Below, one piece after another: positions 1-11,700 of a stretch of 64,000 bases of DNA. The DNA comes from Hippasteria phrygiana (Eukaryota > Echinodermata > Asteroidea > Valvatida > Goniasteridae). A model generated the notes under the pieces. That model made no database searches. It saw nothing but the letters and a program-made list of their open reading frames with translations, and was not told where the DNA came from. The stretch lies in assembly GCA_037893225.1 (NCBI GenBank), contig JAZGUH010000534.1, positions 434,001-498,000 of the forward strand. The letters are read 5' to 3'. Position numbers and translations under genes: made by a program. Position 1 is the stretch's first letter. Each line of letters starts with the position of its first letter.

Positions 1-866
1 TGTATGAATGGTGTTTATGTAGTCCACTTAAAATTACAACTATGACTCAAAAGTAACATGAAAATAGTTGGTGAAGGAAAATATACTGCTGTTTGATGTT
101 GGGATATGTGGCCTTATGCACGTTTCCTTATTGGTGTATTTAGCTGATGCTATTGAAAAAGGTGGTCGAATGTACCGATTGACAGAAAATGCCATGGTTC
201 GCATTGCTCTGAGTATTAAAGGATGAATTGAAAACAGTCGTGCCAATGTCTTGTTTTGTTTTTTGTTTCAAGGTTGATAAAAATCACAACAGATTTTGTC
301 ATACAAACTGCGAAAAGTATATAAACACAACACAAAAAGTAAGTCCCCCCCTAAATGACCCTTCAGTTTCTTAAGTAAGAACTTTTCAAAGATCACATCT
401 AGTGAAAAATATTTCTGTGGGTGTTAGGCAACTGTTGTGAAAATTGAAGGCATCCTTTTATTCATGGTTGACTGAGCACAAATTGAAGACAAAATGACCC
501 ATTTTCAAAATTCATGACTCCAATTTTGGTTGACTGAAAATTAACAAAATCACAACGGATTTAGTCATACAAACTAGGAAAAATAGTATAATTTTACTAC
601 AATTCTAGTTATTTATATGACTTTTTTTCTAATCGGTAATACTGACTGGAAAAATTTAGTCAGATTGACTGATTTTCAGTTGCACCCAGCTGACCATGAA
701 TATCTAGTCAAATTTAACTGGTTTCTAGTCAAATCTGACTAATGTTTATAATTGTGTTTATAAAGTGTATAATTAAAATGGATACTAAAAACGTTGCAAA
801 TACTCTTTATCACGGTGCTGTGTTGAGTTTGTTGACTAGGTTATACCATGTTGAGTAAACACTTTT
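1..866. other. AT-rich DNA without a recognisable gene
   Basis: No open frame here looks like a protein. Two diverged direct copies of a ~50-bp stretch (around 265-320 and 535-590, both reading AAAATCACAAC.GATTT.GTC) suggest an old repeat. Short CTAGTCAAATCTGACT-like repeats occur at 650-740. Nothing else is supported. Confidence 0.4.
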
Positions 867-1605
867 GAAAATTAAACCAGCTGGGAAATTAGATGTAGAA
901 GATACCCTCAAAGTCACCGCTACGGTGGGTGGTGCTCTAGCTACGCAGGCTTGTTTAGTGAGTCAAGGTATACTTCCACAAAATGTAGTCAATACAGCGT
1001 AAACTAAATAAATATAATAAAAATGGCCGAATAAGGCGGAGAAAATTTTGAAATGGGTGACCATATAATCAAGAAGATAATAATGTAGATGACGAGGCCA
1101 ATATTGATTGGGACGAAACTTTTATTGACGAGACTAGTCTTTCACTTCCGCCCCCACCAAAGACAGTTGGTAAAGCTATTGATAGGACAGCTCGACTTTC
1201 TTCTTACGAAAATTGCGCTTATGCAAAAGATTTTTATGATTCTATGGAAATCAAAGATTATAGTAGAAACGTAGACGTGAGTATAGGATATGAAAATTTT
1301 AGTAAAGAAGAAGATGGTATATATTACGGAAAACTAAAGTTAACGTGGAATAGAAATTCCTGATAGGTTTGTAGGTATTGATATGTTAAAACAAAGAATA
1401 AATAAAGCTGGATATAATGCACCTATTTATAAAAACAAGTTGGGTTTGGTAATACCTAATAAAGAACAATTACAAAAGGCGCAACAAGAATTAAATCAAA
1501 TACAACCCGAAACGACCGAGTTGAGTAATCTTCCAAAAGCAGCCGATGATGTTAGCGACACCTTGGAAGAAGTAGTGGATACCCAAACGCGAAGTGAAGG
1601 ATTAT
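867..1605 (+). pseudogene. Degenerate coding-like module of unknown origin, copy 1
   Basis: This AT-rich stretch reads, over short frames interrupted by stops and indels, as acidic polypeptide pieces. One piece carries a proline run (SLPPPPK) around 1140-1160. A later open piece at 1383-1600 has a Gln/Glu-rich, probably helical region (KEQLQKAQQELNQIQ). The whole stretch recurs at 29681-30420 with high identity and the same frame breaks in part, so it was a defined unit before duplication. I do not recognise the family. Closely packed small frames at low GC would fit a remnant of a DNA virus-like transposon, but no diagnostic domain (polymerase, integrase, ATPase, capsid) is visible. It joins directly to the 3' end of the LINE at 1606. 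Confidence 0.45.
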
Positions 1606-3290
1606 TTATTTATTTATTTATTACATTTCTTTACCTAGGGTGTGCCCAAACAGTTTAAAATTGGTTTCCATTGGGGGCCCTGCATATTATTAGTTAAAAC
1701 TGAATATTTACACATTCATACAAAATATTTAAACAAATACAATAATGTTTAATACACAAATAAATATATTTTCGGTTAACTTTTCAACTCTCCAGTAGAA
1801 GCCTATTTCTGATTTACGGGATGGGCGAAAAACCCGCGAAAAAAAACTTTTAGGGTGAAAAACAAGGGGAAATTCCCATCCGGCTCCAAAGTATTTTGGC
1901 AACCAAGTTTATAGCTCCGCAGATCAGCGTAAATGGCAGAAATATCATTGATATATGGCTTTACGTAGCTCCGATTTAAATGTACTTAAGGAGTTTATGG
2001 TTCTCATTTGTTCAGGCAGATTATTCCATATACTGGCACCACTCACACCGAAACTTGTCACATGGCATTCCTTTTTGGCGAAAGGAACATTCAGTGCCAT
2101 TTGGGTCGATTGTCGTGTTTCACGAATCAATGTATTAGTGGTGTGAACAGATTTGTCATGTACAAAGGAGTCATTTTGTTAAGGCTTTTGAAAACAAGGA
2201 TATCCTTTTTGGACTGAACTCTTTCATTAAAAGGAATCCAATTTAGTCTGGCAAACATATCAGCTGAGGGGGTGAGGGAGGTACATTTAAGAATTATCCG
2301 TGCGGCTCTTTTTAGACATTTGTTGAGGGTATTGTCGTGAGATATGTACCTTCCTCCCTACACCGTACAGCAATACTCTAAAGATGGCATAACTAAACTT
2401 ACAAAGAGTGTGTGCAGGCTGCTTTGGGGAACGTAATCACGAATTCTGTTTAACACACCCAATTTAGACGAAACAGTCTTCCTTACGTATTCAACATGTG
2501 TACCCCAACTTAATGTTTCATCAACAACTACACTCAAGCATTTACAAGATTTCACTTTTTCGATAACCTTATCAGCAATGCACACATTCAGGTCGACGTT
2601 GGAAATTGTCTGCCTTGAACCAATAAGCATACATTTGGTTTTGTTGGCATTTAATGCAAGTTTGTTTCTTAGGCACCAGTTGTGAATACTAGCAAGAGCT
2701 ACATTTAAGTTCTTTTCTATTTCGTTAATACTAGAGGAGCTACACGTTAACGTGGAGTCATCTGCATACATAAATAAGTTGCAATTTTGTGGTATACAAG
2801 ATGGAAAATCACTACTATAAACAATGAATAAAAGTGGCCCTAATATCGACCCTTGTGGAACGCCTATGTCTATGGGCAGGACCTTCGATATTGTGCCCTT
2901 AATATTTACAGACGACTACGACCGCCTAGATACGACTTAAACCAATTATTTACAGAAGATGACAAATTCAGCTTCTTCAATTTGCCTAGTAGGATTACAT
3001 GATCCACACAATCAAAAGCTTTACTGAGATCTATGAACACGCTATACCTGTAACTTCACCTTGCTCCATAGCCTCAAAACACTTGTTTGTTAAATCGTGT
3101 AGAGTGCTTTCAGTTGAGTGCAAGGGTCTAAATCCCGATTGGCAACTAGGTATCAAATTGTTATTATCGAGGTAGCTATATACTGTCGAGTGCACCCATC
3201 TTTCTAGAATCTTTTAGATAATTGGCAGTATAGAAATAGGCCGATAATTACCTGTACTACATTTATCTCCTCCCTTGTGAATTGGTGTAA
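1606..3290 (-). mobile_element. 5'-truncated non-LTR retrotransposon (LINE), RT 3' half
   Basis: On the minus strand, frames carry reverse-transcriptase sequence in order. The RT entry motif (NYRPISILP) lies around 3214-3290. The catalytic YADDS box is at about 2770-2755 in the 2358-2771 frame. The end of the ORF at 1945-2130 contains GASIWNNLPEQMR, typical of the C-terminus of CR1/jockey-type LINEs. A 3' UTR runs to a TAAATA-type tail near 1606. Frames are broken by indels, so the copy is dead. The 5' part is missing beyond 3290, where the tail of a Tx1-like LINE begins. The same 3' end is present at 30421-31368. Clade assignment beyond CR1/jockey-like is uncertain. Confidence 0.8.
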
Positions 3291-3320
3291 CAAAACCAAA
3301 ACCAAAACCAAAACCAAAAA
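3291..3320. repeat. AAAACC microsatellite, probable 3' tail of the Tx1-like LINE
   Basis: Five units of AAAACC on the plus strand (TTTTGG on the minus strand) separate the two LINEs. Read on the minus strand, the repeat lies just after the 3' UTR of the Tx1-like element and is best explained as its simple-repeat tail. Confidence 0.6.
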
Positions 3321-5315
3321 CACTTTTCACATGAAACTTTATTTTCAGAACAGAAAATAGCTTTTTATGTACAAAATATACAAAATAAAAATTATTTACA
3401 GACAAGTATCCTTAAATTTGAAAACGCAAGTTTCATTAATACTTTAGTAGATAGTAAGGCCACATTATGAACAGGATAGTAGCCTCAATATGCTATGTCG
3501 GCCAACTACTCAAACTGTAAATACAAGAAACAGGTAATCTGTCACACAAAAATACAGCGATACATTAAATGAAGATGGGCTGTATAAATCAAATCAGCCA
3601 AACAAGTTTGCCATAAATAAGAGTGAACAGAGTATTGTTAAAATCCCATTTTTTACTGAACATATTCATGTTGTGTTTTGATTGGTAGTAGTGGAAATCA
3701 ATCATAATTTTGCTCTTTATTCTGTGTTTCCATACCATTAGAAGATCGGATGAAGATGAACGTGAATAGAGAAAATATATAGTGGCTTTGAGACTGATTA
3801 TAAAATAATTTGCGAGATGGACCATCTCCTTCGCTCGACCCCGGCCGTGTGGAAGCAAGGACCAGTAGAGGTCGAAATCTTGTGTTAGGTCAGGGAAGAG
3901 CCGGTTGAGTAAACAGGACAGGAAGTTGAGGGCTGGCTGAATAGCAGGACATTCTATAAACAGGTGAATAGTTGTTCCTTTGTCGCCGCACCAGGTACAT
4001 GAAGATGAAAAGTCCCGGTTGATGTGATGAAGGACGGCCAAGCTCGGCAGAATATTTTGAAGTAGCCGAAACTGAATATTCCCCTCTTTTTTGGAGGACG
4101 GCTGACAATACAATTCCTTCCATGGAATGTTTTTTGTCGATGGGATTATATCCTGTTCATGCCAGTAAGTTCTGACAGGATCTCTCAGGTGGTTAAGTTC
4201 AGCATTGAGAGCTTGGTAGATGAATTTAGAAGAAGCGCTGGATATGTCAGTGTCCGGGGGAAAGACTATTTGGAGTGGCAAGTCAGAAAAGTTCATGTTG
4301 TCCTGTAGATGACGAATCGAAAGTCGATATCCAGATGTATTAAAGAAGTGTGGGAAGATCTGGACAAGGGTGTGGCAGACCTTGTCGAGTTCGGCTTGAA
4401 GAAGTCTGGATGAGGCTCGACGAACAATGTTGTCTGGTGTGTAGTCGTTTACAGTCTTCCATTTTCCGGAGTCCAGCTTGATCAAGTTTTCCACTGTTCG
4501 TATTCCACACGACAGAAGTCGAGGCGAAAGGAGCTGGACATTCTTAATAATATTCTCAAAGAAAATAGAATTCAAGGGTCAATTTATGACAAATTGAATA
4601 GAATCAGGTGGTACAACAATTTGAGGTCTCGGTGTATTCCATGCACGTACTGCATCACTATAATACACAGGAAGATGTGTCCAATAATTTACCTCATGTT
4701 TGATGAGGAAGAATTTTAGGTCAAAACGGAGTCTACGATACTGCCGTAGAAAGTAACTCATGAATTTAAAAACAGGATGAGCGGATTTATTCAGAAATCG
4801 TTTTATGATATTGTAACGAAAGGTAAGTGTACGTGCATGGAGGCAAGCCAAACCTAAACCTCCCTTGTCAGGGGTTTGATACAAGATTTTTTCTTTTAGC
4901 CAATGTCGGCTATCAGACCATATAATATGTATAAGCTTCCTCTGAAGTTCACTTAGGATATCTTGATGAGGAGAAAGAACAGCAAGTACATGAAGAAGTT
5001 TAGAAGTGGCCAACTGATTGGCTATTAAAACTTTGCCTCTAAAGGAAAGACATTTCGACAGGCCTTTCCAACGAGCGAGAACTTTCTCAAGTTTGTTACG
5101 AGAAATTTGCCAATTTTGTTGATTGTAACTGTGAGAGTTTCCTAAGTGAACTCCGAGGAAGTTAAGGCCTTGGTTGTTCCATTGAAAATTTAAGGGTTTA
5201 TCTGTCCTATTAATCCATGAACCGACCCAAAGACCTTGCGATTTTTGTTGATTTAAGCAAGCAGACGAAGACATTCTTAACACATTGTATACATCCTTTA
5301 CAATATCAAATCTAT
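3321..5315 (-). mobile_element. Tx1/L1-like LINE, C-terminal half of ORF2
   Basis: The minus-strand frame runs 5283-4579 and continues in the same frame 4578-3589 after a single in-frame stop at 4579-4581. It contains the post-RT region typical of L1/Tx1 ORF2: RGKVLIANQL and DKGGLGL. A terminal Cys/His cluster of the form CxxC..H..C lies about two thirds into the second part (CTWCGDKGTTIHLFIEC). After the stop at 3589 comes a ~260-bp 3' UTR and the TTTTGG tail. The coding frame reads without a break up to 5315, where the Gypsy LTR starts. The RT catalytic half is absent from this window and is not found on the far side of the Gypsy element. Confidence 0.8.
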
Positions 5316-5666
5316 TGTAGCGCCGGTGCCGGTCGGTTGACGGAGGGCGCTAGCACGGCACCACTAGCGGAGCCGTTGCGGTGGAGCCCCGGCTGACCGG
5401 CCGGTAGAGGGCACCAGCACGGTACCCCAGCGGAGCTGTTGCAACGGAGCCCCTGCTGGTCGGCCGGGGAGGCCCGTTGCCGTGCGGCGCACGCGCAGTG
5501 GCCCGTTTCCCCTGGCAACAACAGTGTGCGATTTCCCCCATTTTGTGTGAAGTCCTGAGTGTGTTTTGTGCCTGAATAAACGGCCTAGAGCCTTGATAAC
5601 GAGACGAAAGTGTGCCGGAGAGTTCTTTTCGGGTGTATTGCAGTCCCGCGCACGGTCGACGCTACA
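5316..5666 (+). repeat. 5' long terminal repeat of the Gypsy element
   Basis: A 351-bp segment begins TGTAGCGCC and ends GACGCTACA, giving the short inverted TGTAGC/GCTACA ends expected of an LTR. It contains an AATAAA signal near 5574. It directly abuts interrupted LINE coding sequence on the left and a primer-binding site on the right. Confidence 0.85.
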
Positions 5667-5667
5667 T

Positions 5668-5685
5668 TGGTGGCAGCGGTGACAT
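5668..5685 (+). promoter_or_regulatory. Primer-binding site
   Basis: TGGTGGCAGCGGTGACAT starts two bases after the LTR. It begins with TGG, the complement of the tRNA 3' CCA end, as expected for minus-strand priming. I did not identify the tRNA species. Confidence 0.65.
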
Positions 5686-5700
5686 ACCAGAAGAGAACAA

Positions 5701-5712
5701 ATCAGGTAAAAC
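5701..5712 (+). promoter_or_regulatory. Candidate splice donor in the Gypsy leader
   Basis: ATCAG/GTAAAAC, with the intron starting at 5706, is a good donor match. It sits between the primer-binding site and the gag ATG at 5729, the position of the major splice donor in retrovirus-like elements. It can be paired with the acceptor at 12510. This is inferred from sequence only. Confidence 0.45.
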
Positions 5713-5728
5713 TTCGAGTTCTTGTGAC

Positions 5729-8164
5729 ATGAATCCACCGGGTAGAGATAGTCTGGTGTCCGACTCGCCACACGGCGCGGACACAGACAGGGATACAGCT
5801 CAACACAACGCAAGCCAATTGGGAGATAAGAATGGCGGACCGTTCGTTACCCTGAGCGAATTAGAAGGGAGTCTTCCTCGGGATAAGAGGGAGACTGGGG
5901 GGTCAATTGGATCGGAATCTCTCATGTGGGAGGACGGGGAGAATAGGAAGCCTGAAATTGTAGATCAGAGAAGGGGAATTCGTTACATTCCATGTTGCAT
6001 TTGCATCGATCCCCCCCAGACTAGTTACGAGTCCCTCAGTGGGCCGTCCCACGCCGCTGACGTCGGGGCGACAGACGCTCTGTTCCACCCGGAACGTTGC
6101 CGAGTCGCACCGGCCGGTGTGGCGGGGACGGTGCTTCACTGCGGGACACCGCACGATCCTTGTTCCGGCGTGCCGGACGCCGGGCCCCGCGAGGGGCCGC
6201 CCTGTGCTGCGCACGGCGACGGGGCAGACGCTGCGTTCCACACGGAGCGCCGCCGAGCCGCGTTCGCTGGGGCTGCGGGGGCGGGGCCTCGTGTGGAAAC
6301 GGCCTGTGAGTTTCACACCGGTACGCCCGGTGGGGGGTCTCGTGGGGGGCCGCCCTGCGCTGCGCATGGCGGCGGGGCAAACGCTGCGTTCCACACGGAA
6401 CGCCGCCAAGCCGCGTTCGCCAGGGCAGCGGGGGCGGAGCCTCGTGTGGAGGGGGCCTTTGAGTTTCGTACCAGTACGCCACAGGAGGGACCGTGCCGCG
6501 TTGGGTATGGTGGCGTGGCAGAGACGCTGTTCCACGCGGAACGCGGTCGCGCCGCGTCTGCCGACGCAGCGGGGGTTCGTCCGGATACGCCCCACATTTG
6601 CTACACCGGCGTGAGTACCGGGAACCACGGGGAACCAACCCCCGGGGCAGAGACTGGCACGACGGGAACCATACCCCACACACAAACGGCCCAGTCGACA
6701 TGCCCTACGACGGCAACGGTAGAGCCCCCTCAACGGTGCCGGTGTGGCCAATCACTCCGCACGGGAGTCTATGGAGGGGAGCCACTCCGCGTGGGAGTCA
6801 ATGGCGCGGAGTCACTCCGCACGGGAGTCTATGGAGGAGAGCCACTCCGCGTGGGAGTCAATGGTGCGGAGTCACTCCGCACGGGAGTCTATGGAGGAGA
6901 GTCACTCCGTGTGGGAGTCAATGGCGCGGAGTCACTCCGCACGGGAGTCTATGGAGGGGAGCCACTCCGCGTGGGAGTCAATGGCGCGGAGTCACTCCGC
7001 ACGGAAGACTATGGAGGAGAGCCACTCCGCGTGGGAGTCAATGGCGCGGAGTCACTCCGCACGGGAGTCTATGGAGGGGAGTCACTCCGCGTGGGAGTCA
7101 ATGGCGCGGAGTCACTCCGCACGGGAGTCTATGGAGGGGAGCCACTCCGCGTGGGAGTCAATGGCGCGGAGGCACTCCGCGTGGGAGTCAATGGCGCGGA
7201 GTCACTCCGCACGGGAGTCTATGGAGGAGACCCACTCCGCGTGGGAGTCAATGGCGCGGAGGCACTCCGCGTGGGAGTCAATGGTGCGGAGTCACTCCGC
7301 ACGGGAGTCTATGGAGGAGAGCCACTCCGCGTGGGAGTCAATGGCGCGGAGTCACTCCGCACGGGAGTCTATGGAGGGGAGTCACTCCGCGTGGGAGTCA
7401 ATGGCGCGGAGGCACTCCGCGTGGGAGTCAATGGCGCGGAGTCACTCCGCACGGGAGTCTATGGAGGAGAGCCACTCCGCGTGGGAGTGAATAGTGCGTC
7501 GCCAATTCGCACGGGGGTCCACGGAGTTAGACAGGACAGTCAGGAGGGGGGACCCGGGATCGCGGGGTGGCACCACACGGAGCCCCCATGCGGGACCGCG
7601 GCACCCTCCACCACCAAGGGGGCGCAAACTACCCCTGGTACCCACGGGGCCGCTGGGCGAGCGGGAGACATACCAACACCACCAACAGCGGGACACCCCG
7701 ACCTGGGGGGTCGGAGGCCGATGATGTTTCCCGACAGGTTCGATGGAGGCTCGTCGTGGTCCGACTACCTGATCCACTTCGAGAGCGTCGCGGCAGTCAA
7801 TCATTGGAGCGAGGCCGAGAAGGCGATGTTGCTAGCTTCTCATTTGAGGGGCACGGCCCAGGAGGCAATTGCGGATATGGAGCCGGAGGGGCGAACGGAA
7901 TATGCCTCCATCCTCGAGACCTTCGAGCAACGGTTCGGAGTGGCTGCTCAGATCCCATTACACCGGGCGCAGTTGTCGATGCGCTTGAGAGGCCGCGACG
8001 AGTCACTCGGCAGCTTGGGGCAGTCAATTCGAAGACTAATTTACAAAAGCTACCCGAAGCTGCCCACACAGGCCCGCGAAGATCTGGCGGTGGAGGCATT
8101 TCGTAACGCCCTGGGGACGAACAGTTGCAACGCCATATCTTTTCTAGAAGGGCGACGACCCTGA
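5729..8164 (+). CDS. Gag-like protein with long repeat-rich N-terminal region
   Basis: The frame is open from 5612, inside the LTR. The likely start is the ATG at 5729 after the leader. The first ~250 residues include four degenerate ~55-residue repeats (around 6050-6590, each with an AAFHTER-like block and Gly/Ala-rich linker). Then come about twelve 20-residue repeats (6752-7490). The conserved Gag domain lies at about 7720-8120: it begins with RFDGGSSWSDYLIHF and includes a WSEAEKAMLLASHLRG helix region like the capsid part of Ty3/Gypsy Gag. The frame stops at 8164. The zinc knuckle that should follow is in another frame, so a shift near the GGGG run at 8112-8116 is implied. It would form the RNA-packaging core of the element. 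Confidence 0.8.
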   Translation: MNPPGRDSLVSDSPHGADTDRDTAQHNASQLGDKNGGPFVTLSELEGSLPRDKRETGGSIGSESLMWEDGENRKPEIVDQRRGIRYIPCCICIDPPQTSYESLSGPSHAADVGATDALFHPERCRVAPAGVAGTVLHCGTPHDPCSGVPDAGPREGPPCAAHGDGADAAFHTERRRAAFAGAAGAGPRVETACEFHTGTPGGGSRGGPPCAAHGGGANAAFHTERRQAAFARAAGAEPRVEGAFEFRTSTPQEGPCRVGYGGVAETLFHAERGRAASADAAGVRPDTPHICYTGVSTGNHGEPTPGAETGTTGTIPHTQTAQSTCPTTATVEPPQRCRCGQSLRTGVYGGEPLRVGVNGAESLRTGVYGGEPLRVGVNGAESLRTGVYGGESLRVGVNGAESLRTGVYGGEPLRVGVNGAESLRTEDYGGEPLRVGVNGAESLRTGVYGGESLRVGVNGAESLRTGVYGGEPLRVGVNGAEALRVGVNGAESLRTGVYGGDPLRVGVNGAEALRVGVNGAESLRTGVYGGEPLRVGVNGAESLRTGVYGGESLRVGVNGAEALRVGVNGAESLRTGVYGGEPLRVGVNSASPIRTGVHGVRQDSQEGGPGIAGWHHTEPPCGTAAPSTTKGAQTTPGTHGAAGRAGDIPTPPTAGHPDLGGRRPMMFPDRFDGGSSWSDYLIHFESVAAVNHWSEAEKAMLLASHLRGTAQEAIADMEPEGRTEYASILETFEQRFGVAAQIPLHRAQLSMRLRGRDESLGSLGQSIRRLIYKSYPKLPTQAREDLAVEAFRNALGTNSCNAISFLEGRRP
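6752..7490 (+). repeat. 60-bp tandem repeat inside gag
   Basis: About twelve 60-bp units, each made of two related 30-bp halves, encode alternating LRTGVYGGEP and LRVGVNGAES decapeptides. Several half-units are duplicated on their own. As the period is a multiple of three and lacks stops, two other frames are also open through the array; those are shadows. Confidence 0.95.
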
Positions 8165-8785
8165 CCGAGGCAGTCGCCCTTGCGGCCGAGATGGAGGCCT
8201 TCCTCGAGGCACAGGCGCGCCAGAAGGGGAGACCAAGGGCCAAGGACGTCCGGCTAGTAACCCAGCCCCCAGCCGAGGAGCACGGGCCTGCCGCCGGGAC
8301 TGGGTATGTGCAGGCCGCCCGCCCCCGGGTGGAGTGCTACGGATGTCACGAGTTCGGGCACATACGACGGTACTGCCCCAAGCGGAAGTCTGCTTCCGAC
8401 CGGCCGCGGGGACTGACGGGGGCGGCGCCGGGACGCCAGGCCCCAAGCGGAGAGCCGGCGGCTCAAGCCCAAGTGACCAGTGCGAACTACATCACAGGCA
8501 AGGTCGCCGGGAAACCCGTGCGCCTCCTCCTTGATACCGGGGCGGCGGTAAGCTTGTTGTCCGAAAGGGTCTATGGCACCTTGGATGAGACGGAGAGGCC
8601 GAGACTCCTTCTTTCCGCGCCGTCCCTGAGAATGGCGGACGGGAGCTCCATGCCAGCGAGGGGGTTAGCCGACTTCAAGCTGCGGGTCGGGGGTCAACTT
8701 CTGAACCACGCCTGTACGGTGGCCGATATGGAGCCAGATGTGATACTCGGGATCGACTTCCTGTCGAAATACCGTTGCGAATGGC
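8125..8785 (+). CDS. Gypsy nucleocapsid zinc knuckle and aspartic protease
   Basis: This frame (open 8125-9120, coding meaning only to about 8785) continues the Gag region. It carries a CCHC zinc knuckle (CYGCHEFGHIRRYC, 8334-8376) that would bind RNA. A retropepsin follows, with the catalytic LLDTGAAVSLLS near 8530-8565 and the ILGIDFL motif near 8743-8763. It is one frame off from gag upstream and from pol downstream. Both shifts look like single-base indels, although a -1 slip at the upstream G-run cannot be excluded. The start is not an independent one. Confidence 0.8.
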
Positions 8786-11700
8786 GATGGCGTAGTCGTA
8801 GTCAACGGGGAGGCCGTTCCCCTGGAAGGTTCCCGGCGGCGGCCGATGGTAGCCAGGGTGCAGGTGATGGAGAACATGGTGGTACCGGCAGGTCACGAGG
8901 CGATTATCGCGGGCGGAGTGGCTGCCGAGCCACGGATGGGAGTCGGGATGGTGTACCCGAACCTGGGGGCCACGGACAATTGTCAGATTGCAGTCGCCAC
9001 TGGCCTGGTCGATACTGGGAATGGGACTGTGCCGATCCGGGTGTTCAACCCGACGACCGACCCCGTCACCGTTTACAAGGGGAGTCGCCTGGCTTTATTT
9101 TCGCCAATGGACGACTTTGACGTGATGGAGCTTGGCGACGGACGACCGGGACCGGCTGCCAGGCACCCCCTCCCCCCAGAGAATGTCCGGAAGGAGGTAC
9201 CAGCTCATCTCGGGGACCTCTTGGACCGGGGCGCGGTGAACCTCAGCCCAGCCGAGCATGCCCGGTTGGCGGAATTGCTGACGGAGTTCTCGGAAGCATT
9301 CACGGGCCCAGACGGCAAGCTCGGTCGGACGAACCTGGCCCAGCATGCGATCGACACCGGAGTGGCCAACCCGATACGCCAGCCGCCAAGGAGACTACCC
9401 ATGCACAAGCGACAGGAGGCAGAGAAGCAGGTAGAACAGATGCTGCAGGAGGGCGTCGTGGAACCGTCCAATAGTCCTTGGTCGTCACCTGTCGTCCTTG
9501 TGAAAAAGAAGGACGGGTCCATTCGATTTTGCGTGGACTATCGCAAGGTCAACGAGGTGACGCTGAAGGACGCGTACCCCATCCCCCGAATTGAGGATAA
9601 CTTAGACGCCCTGGATGGGGCGAAGTGGTTCAGCACACTCGACCTAGCCAGCGGATACTGGCAGGTCGGCCTGGACAAGGGGGATCGAGAGAAGACGGCC
9701 TTCGGTATGCAGAACGGCTTGTACCAATTTACGGTCATGCCATTCGGGCTCTGTAACGCTCCGGCGACATTCGAACGGCTAATGGAACGGGTGCTGAGGG
9801 GACTTCAGTGGCAGATAGCGGTGGTCTACTTGGACGACGTGATCGTGTGGGGGTCCGACTTCGAGGAACATTACCAGAGGCTGGCTACCGTGCTGGGGCG
9901 GTTCCGGGCCACGGGATTGAAGCTGAAACCAAAAAAATGCGATCTGTTTAAGACGGAAGTGTCCTTCCTGGGCCACATGGTTTCAGCCGAAGGGGTGAGC
10001 ACAGACCCCGAAAAAGTCACTGTCATCAGGAATTGGCCACAGCCGGCGAACCTGACCCAAGTCCGGAGCTTCCTGGGACTCGCGTCGTACTACCGACGTT
10101 TCATCGCGGACTTCGCCGAGATCGCTCGTCCCCTCCACGCCCTTACCAACAAGAGTCAGAAGACCTTTGCCTGGTCCAACTCCTGTCAGTCGGCCTTTGA
10201 GCACCTCAAGGACGCGCTGGCTACGACGCCGGTGTTACGGTACCCGAACACGGAGCGTCGCTACATCCTAGACACGGACGCCAGCCACTGTACCATTGGA
10301 GCGGTGTTGTCACAAGAAGGGGATGATGGGGAAAGGGTGATTGCCTACGGCAGCCGCGCCTTGTCCAAAGCCGAGCGCAACTACTGTACCACACGGAAAG
10401 AGTTGGTGGCCGCGGTCCATTTCATCCATTACTTCAAACATTACCTCCTGGGCAAACGGTTCCTGTTCAGGACAGACCACGGCTCCTTACGGTGGCTATT
10501 CAACTTCCGCGAACCCGAAGGACAGGTGGCCAGATGGATCCAAAGGCTGGGGTGTTACGAGTTTTACATCGAGCATCGGGCGGGCAGGAAGCACATCAAC
10601 GCCGACGCCGTCTCCAGGATCCCGTGTGGCCAGTGCGGACGGTCGAAAGAGGAGGGCCAGGAATGCTACACCGGGGAGGACCGGGGTAGTACTGGGGAGG
10701 CACAAGTGGATGGACTGGTGGGAGCCATCGGCGAGTTCGGACAGGAACGGGCCGCCACCACGGAACAACTCCTGGAGACATGGGACCCGGAGGAACTGGT
10801 GCAGGAGCAACGCAGCGACCCTGAACTGGGCAAGCTCATGCAGTGGCTGGAGGAGGCTGTCCCCCGACCTGGTTGGGCGGATGTCTCAGCGCTAGACGAG
10901 GGTACCAAGTTCTGGTGGGCCAAGTGGGAAAGGCTACGGCTGGCCCGTGGGGTCCTACAGTTGAGATGGGAACAGCCCGGCTGGGGAACCCCGACGTGGA
11001 AGGTCGTGGTCCCAAGGGGGAAGGTGGAGGAAGTCATGAGGTTGGTCCACGACAACCGGACCTCGGGCCACTTGGGGGTCGCCCGGACGGTGGCACGACT
11101 GAAGCAGGCCTCCGTATACTGGAGAGAGATGCAACGCCAGGCGGAGGAGTGGTGCCAGAAGTGCCACAAGTGTGGCTCGAAGAAGTCGCCTCCCAGACCC
11201 CGGAAGGCCCCACTCCAGCAATACTTGGTGGGGGCCCCTATGGAGCGTCTAGCAATTGACCTGACGGGCAGGCTCCCGAGGACGAAGGCCGGGAACACGG
11301 GCATCATGGTGGTCGCCGACTACTTTACGAAGTGGGTGGAGGCCTTTCCGATCCCCGACAAGACGTCAGAAACCGTCGCCAGGGTCCTCGTCGAGCAGGT
11401 CGTCACGCGGTTCGGCACCCCCCTAGAAATCCATACGGATCAGGGGAAGGAGTTCGAAGCCGGACTGTTCCAGGGAGTCTGTAAGTTGCTCGGCATCCAC
11501 AAGACTCGTACTACGCCATTCCACCCCCAGTCAGACGGGATGGTGGAGCGGTTCAACCGCACGGTCAAAACGATGCTGAGCCTGTTCGTCGACGAGAACC
11601 AGGACGACTGGGACGAACACCTGCCGTACGTCATGATGGCGTACCGTTCCTCCCAACACGACAGCACCAAACTCACACCGAACATGCTCATGCTCGGCCG

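Noticed and set aside
6493..7494. Alternative long frames over the gag repeats and the GC-rich gypsy body
   Set aside because: Shadows of the true gag and pol frames; high GC and a 60-bp period remove stops.
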